DNA of 64,000 nt from Odontesthes bonariensis (GCF_027942865.1 NC_134526.1:9208284-9272283), one strand, 5' to 3'; positions 26,459 through 38,000 are shown, counted from the first letter of the stretch. The notes: generated from the letters alone by a model not told the origin. Translations and numbers: made by a program.

Positions 26459-26660
26459 GGTGGAGCACAGAAAGGAGGAGCACAGAAAGGTGGAGCACAG
26501 AAAGGAGGAGCACAGAAAGGTGGAGCACAGAAAGGTGGAGCACAGAAAGGTGGAGCACAGAAAGGTGGAGCACAGAAAGGTGGAGCACAGAGAGGAGGAG
26601 CACAGAAAGGTGGAGCACAGAAAGGTGGAGCACAGAAAGGAGGAGCACAGAAAGGTGGAG
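26459..26660. repeat. 15-bp minisatellite, about 13 copies
   Basis: Tandem units of GGTGGAGCACAGAAA, alternating with a variant GGAGGAGCACAGAAA and one GAGAGGAGG interruption. Because 15 is divisible by three, all frames that avoid stops stay open through it, producing long artificial repeat peptides on both strands. Confidence 0.95.
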
Positions 26661-27510
26661 TGCATCGCTTTGAATGCGAGCAGAACCAGAATCCACATCC
26701 CCTTCCAAGTGTTAAAGAGAAAGTACGGTGGCTGCTAAAAGTGTGAAAAGCCATCACTAGAACGTGTTTGCTTTGTGTTTTCTGGGCTCCCACACACACC
26801 ACCGCAGACTTTCTAGAGGAAAACGGCAAAATTTGTACACGCAAATGTCTAAAGATAAAGAAAATATGTTTAACTTCTGCTAAATCCAGAATGGAAAGGT
26901 TTGTTTTTTTCTTTTAATGCTGGTGTCTGCAGCCCAGAAACGTCCTGTTCAGCAAAATGAGACGATAAAACAGACAGAGCCGTGTCTCTGCGGATAAATA
27001 CTCCAGCGTACAGCCTCATACTCAGAGAGAACAATAATCTATACGCGAGTCTGATAGGACTCTTTTCACAATATCCACAAACAATAACCATCCTTTGATT
27101 CCCCGTGTCATTATCTGCCTAAAAAGAAGTGAAAGCTCCAGCAGTCGCCTGCAAGTCATCCTATTTTCATCTTTTACTCAGTATCTAAGTGACCTGGTGA
27201 TAGTTTCCTGCACTTAACTGAGTAATCTTCACTCAGGAGCATTTTTTAAAAAAAATAGCTGAAGCTACTTCTGTTTAATCTAATGTTCTAATGTACAGAT
27301 GTGCACCTCCAAAGCTTTGCAGTTTAAAACAACACGACTTTACTTCTTTAACACTGTGATGACGGAGTTGAACTGACCCTTTAATTGTTCCAGTTTTTGA
27401 AATCCCTCTACAAAAACACTTATTCACTAAACACTAAATGTTGTTTTTTTTTGCTGGGTTGAACTCTCGTCCAAACCCAACACCAGAGCTGAAAGTAAAT
27501 GTGCTTTAAC

Positions 27511-27527
27511 GGGGGGGGGGGGGGGGG
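27511..27527. repeat. Poly-G run
   Basis: An uninterrupted run of about 17 G on the + strand (poly-C on the minus strand), a site prone to sequencing or assembly error. Confidence 0.85.
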
Positions 27528-27928
27528 ATGTGGAGCTCTGAGTTACATTTAGACAGAAACCCTATGCGTTTAGAAGCAACTCCTAGCTTAGCGCAGCGGC
27601 CTTACGTTAAATTCAGATCATTTTTAGTCGAAAAGGAAGAACGGACATAAATAACAGCCCATATAAAATCATACTTTAAAGTGCACGGCAGAAAAACATC
27701 GAGGGTGCATGCAACAAGAGGAAAATAAATTAATTGATGACCGAAGCACTAACAGGAATAGAAAAGTAGTATAAAAACTGTAGAAAAGGTACCCTCTTAC
27801 ATATAAGACATATTCTATACAAGAGATCAATAAAACTCTGATATTATAATTATGTTCAAATAATAAACTGTCTTTACGATGCTGCTATTCCAGGTGAGGA
27901 TATTCATAAAAAGGAATAAATACACGCG

Positions 27929-27950
27929 CACTCACTCACTCACTCACACG
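27929..27950. repeat. Short CACT tetranucleotide repeat
   Basis: About five tandem CACT units followed by CACACG. Confidence 0.7.
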
Positions 27951-28116
27951 TTCACACATCATCTCTGCTCTGTCCAATGGGTGGAACTTATCTGTGTTAA
28001 AGACCTACGAATGAACACAAACGGTACAAAACGAAGGACATTTTCCTCCTTTAGAAGGAGCTAAAGCGGCCCCTGGTTCCATCGTGACGAGTCGGCCCTC
28101 TGCTCCGGCACACGCA

Positions 28117-28194
28117 TTAATCAGCGTTACCAAACAGCCGAGGTGAAGTCACGCAGCTCTCGTCGCACCCTGAGGAGATCTGAGGAGTGACCTG
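28117..28194 (-). CDS. Candidate terminal exon of the ePHD gene
   Basis: After the last certain exon (ending in CPDHK in phase 0), a minus-strand acceptor TTTGCTCCAG followed by a 25-residue frame ending in TAA (28119-28117) would finish the protein as VTPQISSGCDESC... and LFGNAD. Competing acceptors 15 and 25 bases further in are present. Family C-termini are variable here, so this is only a candidate. Confidence 0.25.
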   Translation of the reverse strand, partial: QVTPQISSGCDESCVTSPRLFGNAD

Positions 28195-28353
28195 GAGCAA
28201 ACGACACAAACAGAGCAGCGGCACGTCAACGAGGACGTCTGCGGAACACAAACCCAATTTACTCCCGAGCTGCTGAGTCAGCTCCAGCTCCCCAACATCA
28301 GTTCACACGCTCGGTTGTGTAGTTTATGCATCTGGCGGATTACAAAACTACGT

Positions 28354-28367
28354 CCGCTAGGGGGCAG
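28354..28367 (+). promoter_or_regulatory. CTCF-like motif
   Basis: CCGCTAGGGGGCAG agrees closely with the vertebrate CTCF core (CCRSYAGGGGGCAG form). It sits beside the likely 3' end of the ePHD gene, between it and sbk1. A second, weaker resemblance lies at about 29445-29458 on the minus strand. Confidence 0.45.
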
Positions 28368-28989
28368 ATTAATGCTGTTCAGGCTGTTTTTTTGTTGTTG
28401 TTGTTTTTTTTCTATTTTTACAGACCGTCTCCTCGGAAAAATACTGAAAAAGCCCGGAGAAGTACCAGAAATAAAGTGAGACGTGTCCCGAAACTTCCTC
28501 TGGAAACAGACGGAAGGCGTCCTGCTGTTTGAACTTCAAACAGCAGGACACAGAGGAGGACGGACAGCAACAACAGAAACAAGGAATCCTAATCTGTGGG
28601 GATATGTGGGATTTTATATCATATCTGGAGAGAAGCTGGTGAGTCCCAACATTCACAGGTTGGTCATAATTCACATTATGATTCATATCTTCTCCAACGC
28701 CTCAAATTAACCTTTTTTTGCATCATTTTGTAAGTTTTTATGATTTCTATCGTTTGAATTTCACCTTTTTTTCGTCACATCTTCGAAATGTGACTGGAAA
28801 ACAACTCTGGAAACCCGACGAGATTTTCAATTCAGTTTCATCTCGATTATTTCTGACTTCTCATCTGAACCAATGTCATTGTTTGATTGCACTTTCCACT
28901 CGGAAGCCTGGTTTTTCTCCCATTTTTGTGCTGGAATATTTATCTGAATGTGATGTTTTTATGTAAAGTTCAGTCATAGCAAAGACTGC

Positions 28990-29090
28990 AGGCTTGTGAC
29001 GACGATCTACAAATAAGTGAAGGTCTTAAAAAACTCATTTTCTGGTTGATAAGTCACTTAACTGCAGTTAAAGGAGAAGACTTTGGATCT
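28990..29090. other. Intronic DNA, nothing seen
   Basis: Plain sequence between the candidate terminal exon and the MITE; no feature. Confidence 0.3.
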
Positions 29091-29095
29091 ATACA

Positions 29096-29386
29096 CACTC
29101 ACCGGCCACTTTATTAGGTACACCTTGCTAGTAAAAGGTTGGACCCCCTTTTGCCTTCAGAACTGCTTTAATTCCAGCCCATCTGGCACCAACAGCCATG
29201 CCACGTTCAAAGTCCCTTAAATCCCCTTTTCTTCCCCATTCTGATGCTCGGTTTGAACTTCAGCAGGTTGCCATGACCACCTCTACATGCCAAAATGCAT
29301 TGAGTTGCAGCCATGCGATTGGCTGATTAGTTATTTGTGTTAACAAGCAATTGAACAGGTGCACCTAATAAAGTGGCCGGTGAGTG
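29096..29386. mobile_element. Tc1/mariner-type MITE with ACTCACCGGCCACTTTATTAG ends
   Basis: A 290-bp element whose left end reads ACTCACCGGCCACTTTATTA and GGTACACCT; the right end is its inverse (AGGTGCACCTAATAAAGTGG then CCGGTGAGT). This TIR is very common in fish genomes. The interior has no coding capacity. It lies in or beside the last intron of the ePHD gene. Confidence 0.8.
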
Positions 29387-30285
29387 CATTTATTTGATAT
29401 GAGTGTTGAAGCTGTGTGAGTTTCCTTTAAAGGCGACGCTGCCCCCAAATGGTGATGAGAGGAAGTTCTCACAGCTGCTGTGCGAGGTTAAAAAGGAAGT
29501 ACATCAGTCACCTGATCCACTTATTTTAGAAGAAAGAAGAGGGTCAGAAAAGTAAGATGGAAAACGTGAAACTGGTTACTCTGAAGCTGGACCATGTGAC
29601 AAGCGTGACCACGCCATTGAATGTTGGTCCATCACGGCACAGCCAAACGTCATCTAAAATGACTCAGTGTTGTTCCACTTTGTCCAAAGTTTAGCTTTTA
29701 AACATAAAAGTTTGTGTGTATCCGCTGGGTTCACTGATTAATCCGGCTGGTGAGAAGAGAACCGACAGGTCGTAAATGAGTGCAATGGATGAAATAAGCA
29801 GAGGTGGTGAACAAACCTCCTTGGCCCCCACATGTCTTCTGTGTCATCTCTTGTGTCGTCTGCTCGCGGTTGTGAAGGATTTGTTCTGTTGGGTAGAGAA
29901 AAAAACAGTCTCAATGCCATTTTTCAAGTTGATATCCTCTGGAGTTAAAGAGTTGATTTAGTGTTTAAATTAAATTAAAAAGCCGCCATGTGTAGATAAA
30001 TACTTTACATTCACAGTGCTGTGAATCATGTACAGCAGCTTCTTTAAGATCCACAGTTTAAATTTAAGAACCTCAGTTTTACATTTCTCAAACTAAAAAG
30101 GAAACTCAGGGCTTTCATTGATCAAACTAAAACACTGTTGAAGGTTTTCCATTACGCTGCAGTTTCTCAGTAATATCTGGTGAGAGAAGCTCTCGCAGCA
30201 CTTCTTTCTCCTCTCAGTTCACTCAGCTTCACGGCTGAAATCACATTTACGCAGGTGATAAAAAAACAAGTTCACAAGTTAAAGA

Positions 30286-30350
30286 TGTTTATGCATTTAG
30301 CAGACGCTTTTATCCACATCCACTTACAAATGAGGATTTAGCATTACAGC
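30286..30350 (+). mobile_element. SINE tail fragment
   Basis: The stretch around ATGCATTTAGCAGACGCTTT and TATCCA-ATCCACTTACAAATGAGG matches the tail of the SINE at 9958-10080 (which has AGATGCTTTTATCCAAAGCG). No tRNA-like head is visible, so it is a fragment or an independent repeat with the same module. Confidence 0.45.
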
Positions 30351-31254
30351 TAACATCAAAGCTAACAATAAGCTACGTAGAAGGAAACCACGAGTCAGAC
30401 TCTGTCGGGGGTGACAGATAAAGGCAGGTTTAGATGGTTTTAACTCATTTGACTGAAGCAAAATAATAATTATTAAAAAAAAGAGTTTCAGTTGTTAGAG
30501 ATGTTCAGTGTTTTCACGTCCCGACCAACGTGATTCACTTTGATCAGATCCATTATCATACAGTATCAAAGCCATTTTTCCATCCACAGGTGACACAGTT
30601 GAGTCTGCCTATAAAGCTCTTAACTTCTTTCTTTCTTTCCTCTAAAAAAAACATGTTGACTCGAGCTGCTTCCTTCATTAAGGACGACCTCTACCTCGCT
30701 GCCAGTGCGGTTTCTTCTCTTCACCTTTCTTCTTTGTTCGATGGTGGCGTCACCAGCTCTTTGGCATGTTTGGGATTCCTCAGCTGTGTTTACACTGTAA
30801 ATACTCATTTTCTACTCTTTCCTCACAGTCTGAAACGAGACAACTCTGAAGCTCAGGAACACTTGAGACCGACTAAATTAGTTATTTTGGCTACACAAGA
30901 AAATACTCAAGCTACAGTTATATAATGAATCTTATTCTGCATTTACATCCAAATTAATTACAGCTCTTTGATGCTGATGAAAAATCACCTGGGATGGGCT
31001 ATCCCATCATTATTTCTACATTAATCAGGCATTTGGAGACAAACGTGAACCAAACAGGCCGTCCTTGGACTGAAATACAAAACTGATCCATTAGAAATCT
31101 ACATTCTGGCTCATTCTGACCAAAACAAAGAACGCATAACAAAAAAAAGGCCTGAATGTCAACAGATAGAGGATCCTTCAAAACATAAAGCCAAGAGAAG
31201 AAGACGACTCTAGGAATAACAGCATTCTTTAGGCAGAAACTGCACCACAATAAC

Positions 31255-31630
31255 AGGATGGAAATACCAGAGAAAACGGCAAAGCTGCAACATGGAGGCA
31301 GCGTGATGTGAGGAGAGGCGTGGCTTCCAGCAGCAATGGCTCAACAGTAATCATTGATGATCGGACAGAAGACAGAAGCAGCGGGACGAATCCCCAAGAG
31401 CAAAGAGTCAAACTGTCTGCTCACATTCAGCCAAATGCAGGCAGACAGCAACCCAAAACAAAGCGAGGAGTGTCTGAATGTAATGAAGTGGAATATTCTT
31501 CTATTTCTGCAGAAGGCCGAACAAACATCTGCAGACAGTTGTAGTGAAGACTTGGCAAAGTGTTTCAAAGGAGGAAAGCCATTCTTTGACTTCACGGTCT
31601 GCAAAGGATTCTCCACAAAGCATCAAAACT
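31255..31630 (+). mobile_element. Possible Tc1-like transposase relic
   Basis: Decayed frames give GGSVM near 31290, then MQADSNPKQSEECLNVMKWN around 31430-31490. The latter resembles the QQDNDPKH to W-P stretch of Tc1 transposases. Stops and frame changes interrupt it and no termini were found. Confidence 0.35.
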
Positions 31631-31901
31631 AAACATTTCTATTGAACACTGATGGCCCTGAAGAGGACGTTTCCACAGACTGAGGAGCTTTAAATGTATT
31701 ACATTACAAAAGATGGTCCAAATGTTAAGTTTAAGTTCATTGTACAACTGGATTTCACTTTATTATAAAGGTAAAATAACTAAAACCGTGTCAGTGTTCT
31801 ACTATGGTGTCACTTTATGTCACTTTTACGTCCTGAAGTCCTGAAGAAACTTTTAATTAAGCTCTAAAGTCAGGCTAAAACACAAATGATCCTCTCTTTA
31901 C

Positions 31902-31951
31902 CTTATGATCTGGACATCTCATTGAGAAGTTGTCTTCGTTGAGGATGCAGC
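31902..31951 (-). CDS. ePHD gene, coding exon 3
   Basis: Acceptor TTCTTAG, donor GTAAAG. Encodes GCILNEDNFSMRCPDHK, the closing cysteine/histidine pair of the ePHD, and restores phase 0 at its 3' end. Confidence 0.87.
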
Positions 31952-34900
31952 CTAAGAAACGCGCACAAAACACACAAAATGAGCTTCATCATAAGCATTC
32001 ACTTCACACACAAATCTATACAGATTTGCCTTTTCAGGCCTTCCCTCAAAGACGAGAGAAGCAGAGGCTCCTGAAACATCCATCATTTTATAGCAGTTAA
32101 AACAGAGAATAATCAAAGAAATGAGTGCTGAACACATTAAAGGGACACTGTGTAATTTCTTCCCCCATCTAGTGGTGCAATTTTATTTTGCAAAGTCGAA
32201 TGAATTTGCTCTCTAGCGCCTCGCGTTTTCAAATGTGCGTTGCAACTTCTTGAACTACGGCAGGCGGAATGTGTCAAGATTCAAGAAGCTATAGCTTCAG
32301 ACTCAAGGTCCATACAAACAAAAAGAAATCAAGACACACAGTACAAAGGATTACATAACACACATACAACAACACTATAAATACAGATGACAGATAACAT
32401 GTCAGATAACATAAGTTGACATAGCCTTTGTTGTGCAAGCAATGCAATTAGTCATATTCCGGGAGTTACCGGAAGTGACGTCGACGCAGCGTTAGCAGCA
32501 GTGTGTAGTTGCTGGAAAGTGTTCTTTTAAATAAACTCCCGGTAAACTTACAAACTTTCTAATGCCTTGTTTTGTGAGTTAAGAGCCTATGTGTACTACG
32601 GCAGAAGTTTGGTAACAATCAATGCATTATTAGTGGGATAATTTACGAGATAAAATCTATTTATCATTAGCGGCTGTAATAAGCCATTCGGCGGAAATGA
32701 CGTCACAATGACGTCATTTCCGCTTGCAGGCCTGGCGTTGGGGAAATCGCGATTCGAAGTGCTTTATGTCCCTCTCGGCACTTCGTCATTTTTCATAGGA
32801 CATGGCAGCCTCCATAGAGCTTGCCCGCTCTATGTAGATACAGACAAGTTATTCTTCACTCAGGAGGATAAGTGAGATTGTTGATAGAGATAATTTTACA
32901 CCAATGAGGACTAATTTATGAATGAATATGTTGATTTGAGCTAATAAATGACTTAATTTATTACATAGTGTCCCTTTAACAGGCAGAAGAAACAATGGCA
33001 GCTCGCTAACAAAAGGCTTGAAAAGTGGACATAATATTTTAAATGTTGGATTATGATGGTGTACCTGACTGAATGGCACATGTGTAGTGATAATTTCTGG
33101 GGCATCCCTTTTGGAAACAACCCATTATTGCGCCTGTTTGTTGGCAGGCTGAACAAATCTGAAAAAGAAAAGTCAAGTTTACTCATAAAGCACATCTAAA
33201 CACAAGAAACGTTGACCAAAGTACAATAAATGCTGTATGTGGCGGGGAAATTATTGTCGGGAAGCAATGAAAGCATGAGGGAACATCTCAAAGTCAAGTC
33301 TTTGCTCAAAGGGTAAGTGGATAAAAGCTGACTTTGACTACAGATTTAAGTCTGAGGGAAGCAAAGAATCCAAAGTAACACTGAGCTTATTCCAGGACAT
33401 CCTGGAATATCAGGAAACAAGAAGCCTACTTTCACTGAGGCTGAGAAAAATTGAATGAAAACAATTTGTCAGGAGAGTTAAGGTCAGGTTTCAGCTGTAA
33501 ATAATTTGAGTGTCATCCATGTGTCTGCAGTAGATTTAAGAATGGAGATCAATCGGCTTACTTTCAGAGACGTGTTAAAGGTACCCATAAGACTGTAATA
33601 AAGAAGTTTAATTCCATCATAAGAAGCCCAAAACAAGTCTTAACTTGTCTTTAAGGGTCGGTAAAAGGCTGAAGTAATACGAAAGATTAAAATAACTCCT
33701 GTAAAACTCAGAGATTTATCAGAATAATGAAAGGGAAAAAAACATAGCGTTTTATCTGTAATTCTGAATAAAGAAAGCTGGTCTGAGTCACTCACTGTTT
33801 CCTGTGCGAGTCGGGCAGCCTCCTCCAACCCGTACAGCCTTCCTCGGACTAGAAAGATACCAGCAGACCAGATGCCGCAGTCCTCGTGGATCCAGCACTC
33901 ATCCAGATGAAGAGGCACCTTTGTGGGAGAGAGGCTGTCCTTCCTGAGCAAACTTTTAGCAGCTGTGCAGTCGTTGTCTGAGGAGTTGACCAAACAGCTA
34001 TTAGAGAGTCTGTGTAAATCCTCCTGCTGCTCCGTCCTGCAGGTCCGACCGTCCACCAGCAAGCCGGGACAGTACGGGCCATGGAGGTCACCGAGGCCCA
34101 TTACGTTGGCGGTTTGCCCGCACAGGCAGCAGAGCTGCACCGACTGACAGCGGCTGTCGGAGCCGGGCCGACCCAGCTGGAAGCAGGATGTGCTGGGAAC
34201 AAACCCAGACAGAGACCTGGAGGCCGCCTGCTTCTGCTGCTGTGCTCTGCCGCTGCGGACCGCCGCCTCATCCTCTTGATAGTTGACTACCCTGCACAGC
34301 CTCTGCTCCATGTGGACAAACGGGCAGAAACGGTCCGACTTCTTGTTCTTCTTCTCTTCTTTAGATTTTGCATATTTGAGCTTGATCTCAGGCTCTCTAG
34401 GAGGAAACGGAGCAGCTGGTCCAGTGTTTGGGCGCCGCCTTCTCTTTCGCCGAGCAGCCTTGGTTGCCGCTGTGCTCTTGATGGCCGTGGCCTTCTGATG
34501 CGGCTCTGGGGGGATTCTGCAGTTCAGCTCCTGCTTGGTTTTTCTTAACTTCTTAGCTTTAGGAACAGTGAGAGGCTTTTTTTGCGTGTGATTGTTGAGT
34601 TTCGCGCACAAAGCTTTGTGGCGAGGCTGCTGGTCCCTCTGAGGAGACTTCCCGTCACTCTGGACGTCCACATCCGATTCCTCCGAGTTGCTGCTCGCTC
34701 TCTGTGGCAGATCTGGCAGCGAGTTTGATTCTTCTGAGCTGGACAACTTCAACGCATACTCCATCAAGTCATCCGAGTCGCAGCTTTCGTGGTATATACC
34801 CACGGCATTGTTTTTGACTTGTCTCTTCAAGCTGTGCCGCGACACGCTGCAGGTGAAACGCGGCATTTCCGATGGAGATTTTTTAATTCTGGAACTGCGT

Positions 34901-35721
34901 CGCACCTCTGTGGGGGAAGCTTTTCCATTCTCGCTCTGAGGAGGAGTTTTCTTACAACGCCGGCTTTTCTTCTCGTCGTTCGTGACTGAAACTTCAATCA
35001 CGTCGCTGTCGTCACTGGAAATATCCACGGCGGAATCGACGGGGTTGCCGTAAACGGCGTTGAGGTCTGACAGGAGGACTACGGGCCTGGTGTGGTGCAC
35101 GGGAATGTCCACTGAGCTGTCCGAGGAGTCCTCTGAGTACGAGCTGTCGGGACTGGGCGAGCTCATGGGCTGAGGTAGGAGGTAACAGCCTCTCGCTTCG
35201 TCCAGCGAGGACACGGCGGGGGACAGAGGCTCCACGATGTGCCCCACGCCGTCCTGGATCAAAGAACCGCACAAGAGCGGCTCCTTCGCCGAAGAAACGA
35301 GGAAGATAACATCCGAGCCGCTGTCGCTCTCCTCTCCGCCGCTGCTTTCAGGAACCGGGCCGCCACTTTGATCGGTTCCGTAGAAACCAGCGTGCCACAG
35401 GTTGCCGTGAACTCTGTCGTGGTACAGATCGAGGCCCGGAGTGAGCGTTGAACTCATGTAGCTCCCCAAAGACTCGGGGCCCTGCTCCATGTCCCTGCAG
35501 TGGACGGGTGGACCGGGCTGCGCCGACAGCGAGCTGTAGGAGGACGAGGCTCTGGATCTGTACGCGGCGGTGATGTCCGTGCTGCAGCTCGGTGGTCGTC
35601 TGTGGTACCACTCCGGCTTCTTCGCCAGGTCCACGACTTCAGAGTGGCTGTGGGTCAGGGGGTTATAGCTCTTTGACAGATCCATAGCCATAAGAGGAGG
35701 ATCCTGAGAGGACACTTCCAT
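31902..35721 (-). CDS. TCF20/RAI1-type extended-PHD (ePHD) nuclear protein, CDS span
   Basis: Three certain coding exons (35721-33796, 33158-33065, 31951-31902) join in phase to 690 residues; the terminal exon is uncertain. Visible regions: serine/acidic N-terminal half with SUMO-interaction-like hydrophobic cores next to acidic/serine residues (DVIFLV 137-142, PVVLLSDL 213-220, DVIEVSV 240-246); a very basic patch ARRKRRRR (423-430); an EPEIKLKYAKSKEE segment (443-456) as in TCF20/RAI1 proteins; and the split ePHD: CCLCG at 531-535, WIHEDCGIW 610-618, CSACQQTG, then HYTC to CPDHK at the end. This finger type binds nucleosomes or chromatin. The protein is much shorter than RAI1 or TCF20 (about 1900 residues), so it is a compact relative or a divergent duplicate. 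Nuclear location is inferred. Confidence 0.85.
32141..32975. mobile_element. TTAA-flanked DNA element in ePHD gene intron 2
   Basis: An 835-bp element flanked by TTAA (32137-32140 and 32976-32979). The left end begins AGGGACACTGTGTAAT and the right end reads ATTACATAGTGTCCCT, a near-perfect inverted repeat. No transposase frame. The AGGGA start and TTAA duplication match those of the foldback element at 24283-24959, suggesting the same (Kolobok-like) superfamily. It separates the two small exons that complete the ePHD finger. Confidence 0.8.
33065..33158 (-). CDS. ePHD gene, coding exon 2
   Basis: Acceptor TTTCAG, donor GTACAC. Encodes ICSACQQTGAIMGCF, then QKGCPRNYHYTCAIQS, the second half of the zinc-binding ePHD. 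94 bp, leaving one base for the next codon. Confidence 0.88.
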
Positions 35722-35723
35722 CA
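33796..35723 (-). CDS. ePHD gene, large first coding exon
   Basis: Acceptor TGCAG precedes 35723; ATG at 35721-35719 starts MEVSSQDPPLM. An in-frame extension upstream to 35781 crosses the acceptor and is not used. The exon encodes 642 residues, ending in GLEEAARLAQET at donor GTGAGT. It contains the SIM-like motifs, basic patch and first ePHD half. Confidence 0.88.
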
Positions 35724-37591
35724 CTGCAGAGCACACAGAGACACATTCAAACAATCTGAGCCAAGGCTTCATGGTGATCAATATTATATCTGGTTGTCAT
35801 GGAGCTGGGTATATCCTAAGATTTCAAAATAATCTAAAGCCTGCGTTTGACTGAAAGTAGTTTAAAACCTTAAATGATTGCCAATGTGTTGTAGCAGCTC
35901 CTCCTGTGGTAACACAGAGTTGAGCTACAGAGGAAACCAACTGCTTCAGTTTATGAAGTGAAATGTTTTTCATTTCTCGTTTGACAGAAAATTTCAGCTG
36001 CTCAACAGTTTGAGGACTTCTTTATTGCATTTTTCGCTTCATAATCTGCCAAAGGTTCTTCAGTCCAGAGGACAGAGCATCTGTTGATCAAACAACAGTT
36101 CAGTTGTAGGTTTCCATTGATGTTCTTTGATGTGCGTTTTGAAGCTGTGCATAAGAGCAAGCCTACTCAAGTTTGCCTCATAGTTTATAGACTCGCTTGA
36201 GGGCTTTTTTGCCTGCTTTGAAAATAAGTTTATGCACGTCACGGTGAAACGAACGCGGATGCTGCTGGGCCACACGGGACGAGTCACGTGAGCAATGTGG
36301 TGTTTCTGCTTCGTTTTTTTTTTTTAAAGTACATTCCCCGGCAGTCTTTCACATAGTCACTATCTCCTCGAAGTCTTTACGTTTGACAAACATTTTAGAC
36401 TCAAACATGAAACTGACCTGTTGACACATGTTTCACCAGGTGTTTCATTAAGAATAGCACAACGTTGGCAGTGTCGTTGGCCCCGTCCCAACAACACTGA
36501 CACGCACTGCTTCAAGTTTCAGACTTTTAGATTCAAAATGAGCGATTATTTCTAAAGCTAAATTTCCAATGTCACCACTGTCCTATCTGTTAGCTTTAAG
36601 GCTTTATGAAGCCCACTATCTCACAAAAAGTATTCACTTTATTTCCTTTTAATAACACAGCTTGTGTGTCTAGATCAGAAACCATATTAGATCATATTAC
36701 TTTGACTGTTCACACATGGACTAGAAGGATTATCCTACAGATAAAGTAACATAGCATATACTTCTTTAAACTAAATTTGTGACTTGATTAACCTTAATTA
36801 ATTTCTGAAAGTACACAAAAAAAAGAGGGTAATTTCACTACTTTTTAAGGCACAAGGAGCATTTTAGACTAGATCCAAATCAATAACTACATTACTTTGT
36901 TTAGTATAACAGGGTTTAGGACTATCTCACAATTTTTGTGGTCATTTATCATCATCAAACAACCAAGTGAAATGCAAGTGAAACTGCAGTAATAAGTATC
37001 ATTACTGCTTTAATTATTTGCAAATAATTAAAAAGTAAAGTTGAAATTATTTGCAAATTGTGATGTTTTGTCTTTATTTTTACTTAACAAACACACAATT
37101 GAGAGTCTGGACCTAAAAAATAGGTTAATCTACTAATTTATATTCATACTGTTTTATTAACATTTCTGCTTATAAATAATATCTGAATCATTGTGTTGTG
37201 CAAGAGATCATGTGGGATTAATTTGCTATAGAGCAAATATTCAGCAATATTCATTAATAGCAAACGCAGTTTTATATAATCAATACTTAACTGAATCTTT
37301 AATTTAGGAATTTAAATTATTAGTCAGGTTAGCAGCGCAAAACAAATTCATTTAAAGAAACTTTGACAAAGAATGGTAGTTTGTTTAACGAAAAAAAGAG
37401 TACATTTTGGTAACCAAATTAGATTATTTAGGTATCTGATAATTACAACATTTTCGTCGATTAATAGGTTGTGTCAGCACCATTTCTAACAGGTAGGCCT
37501 GTTTAGAAACCCATCCGTGAGTGATGGAAAGGCTGATGTGAGCTGCCCTGAAAAGATATATGTGACAGTTAATAACCGTTGGCCATCTTAC
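35724..37591 (-). other. Probable first intron of the ePHD gene
   Basis: AT-rich, with no conserved peptide on either strand; consistent with the intron between the 5' UTR exon and the first coding exon. Confidence 0.45.
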
Positions 37592-38000
37592 CCCTCAGGC
37601 GGCGGTGGTTTGGATGGACCTCCCCGGTCCTGACAGAGCGAGCTGGGGGATGACACCTTTCCTGGAAGTGGCTCGGGTAGCGGAGTTAGCTAACACGCCT
37701 CTCCAGGCCCATCATCATACGCACTGGATGTAAACAATAGCAGTGGCCGCGCGAGTTCATGCTAGCTGAGCAGCTAGTTGACGTTAGCTCGATGAGCCGC
37801 TCCTGAACGGAGGTGACACTCGACGAAACACCGGCCCATAAACATTTTAACGGACGTAGATATCGCAGGTCGTGTCAGACATCCTTGTTACAGTTAGTAT
37901 TTTAAAGTTGTCATCATGGACACCTTCATCCTAATGAGTCAAGTCAGACCGAACAAATGTTGGTGACACCGGAAGTGAAGCGGGTGCCTTCAAAGTAAAA
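37592..38000 (-). promoter_or_regulatory. Likely promoter and 5' UTR exon of the ePHD gene
   Basis: A locally GC- and CpG-richer stretch with an ETS-like ACCGGAAGTG at 37968-37977 and a good minus-strand donor (GTAAGATGG) just after 37592. A non-coding first exon ending at 37592 and spliced to 35723 is the simplest model. Start site not determinable here. Confidence 0.5.

Larger units (their letters stand above)
25045..28116 (-). promoter_or_regulatory. Possible long 3' UTR or downstream flank of the ePHD gene
   Basis: If the terminal coding exon lies near 28117-28194, the 3' UTR would extend leftwards into this stretch. Minus-strand AATAAA signals occur near 26090, 25185 and 25050. The interval holds a SINE, a 15-bp minisatellite and a poly-G run and no convincing gene. 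Assignment as UTR is inference. Confidence 0.25.

Noticed and set aside
26392..26844. Long cysteine/proline repeat proteins on the minus strand
   Set aside because: Produced by the 15-bp minisatellite staying open in multiple frames.
35722..35781. Upstream in-frame start extension of the ePHD protein (MITMKPWLRLFE)
   Set aside because: It crosses a clear TGCAG acceptor just before ATG 35721, so it is intron sequence.
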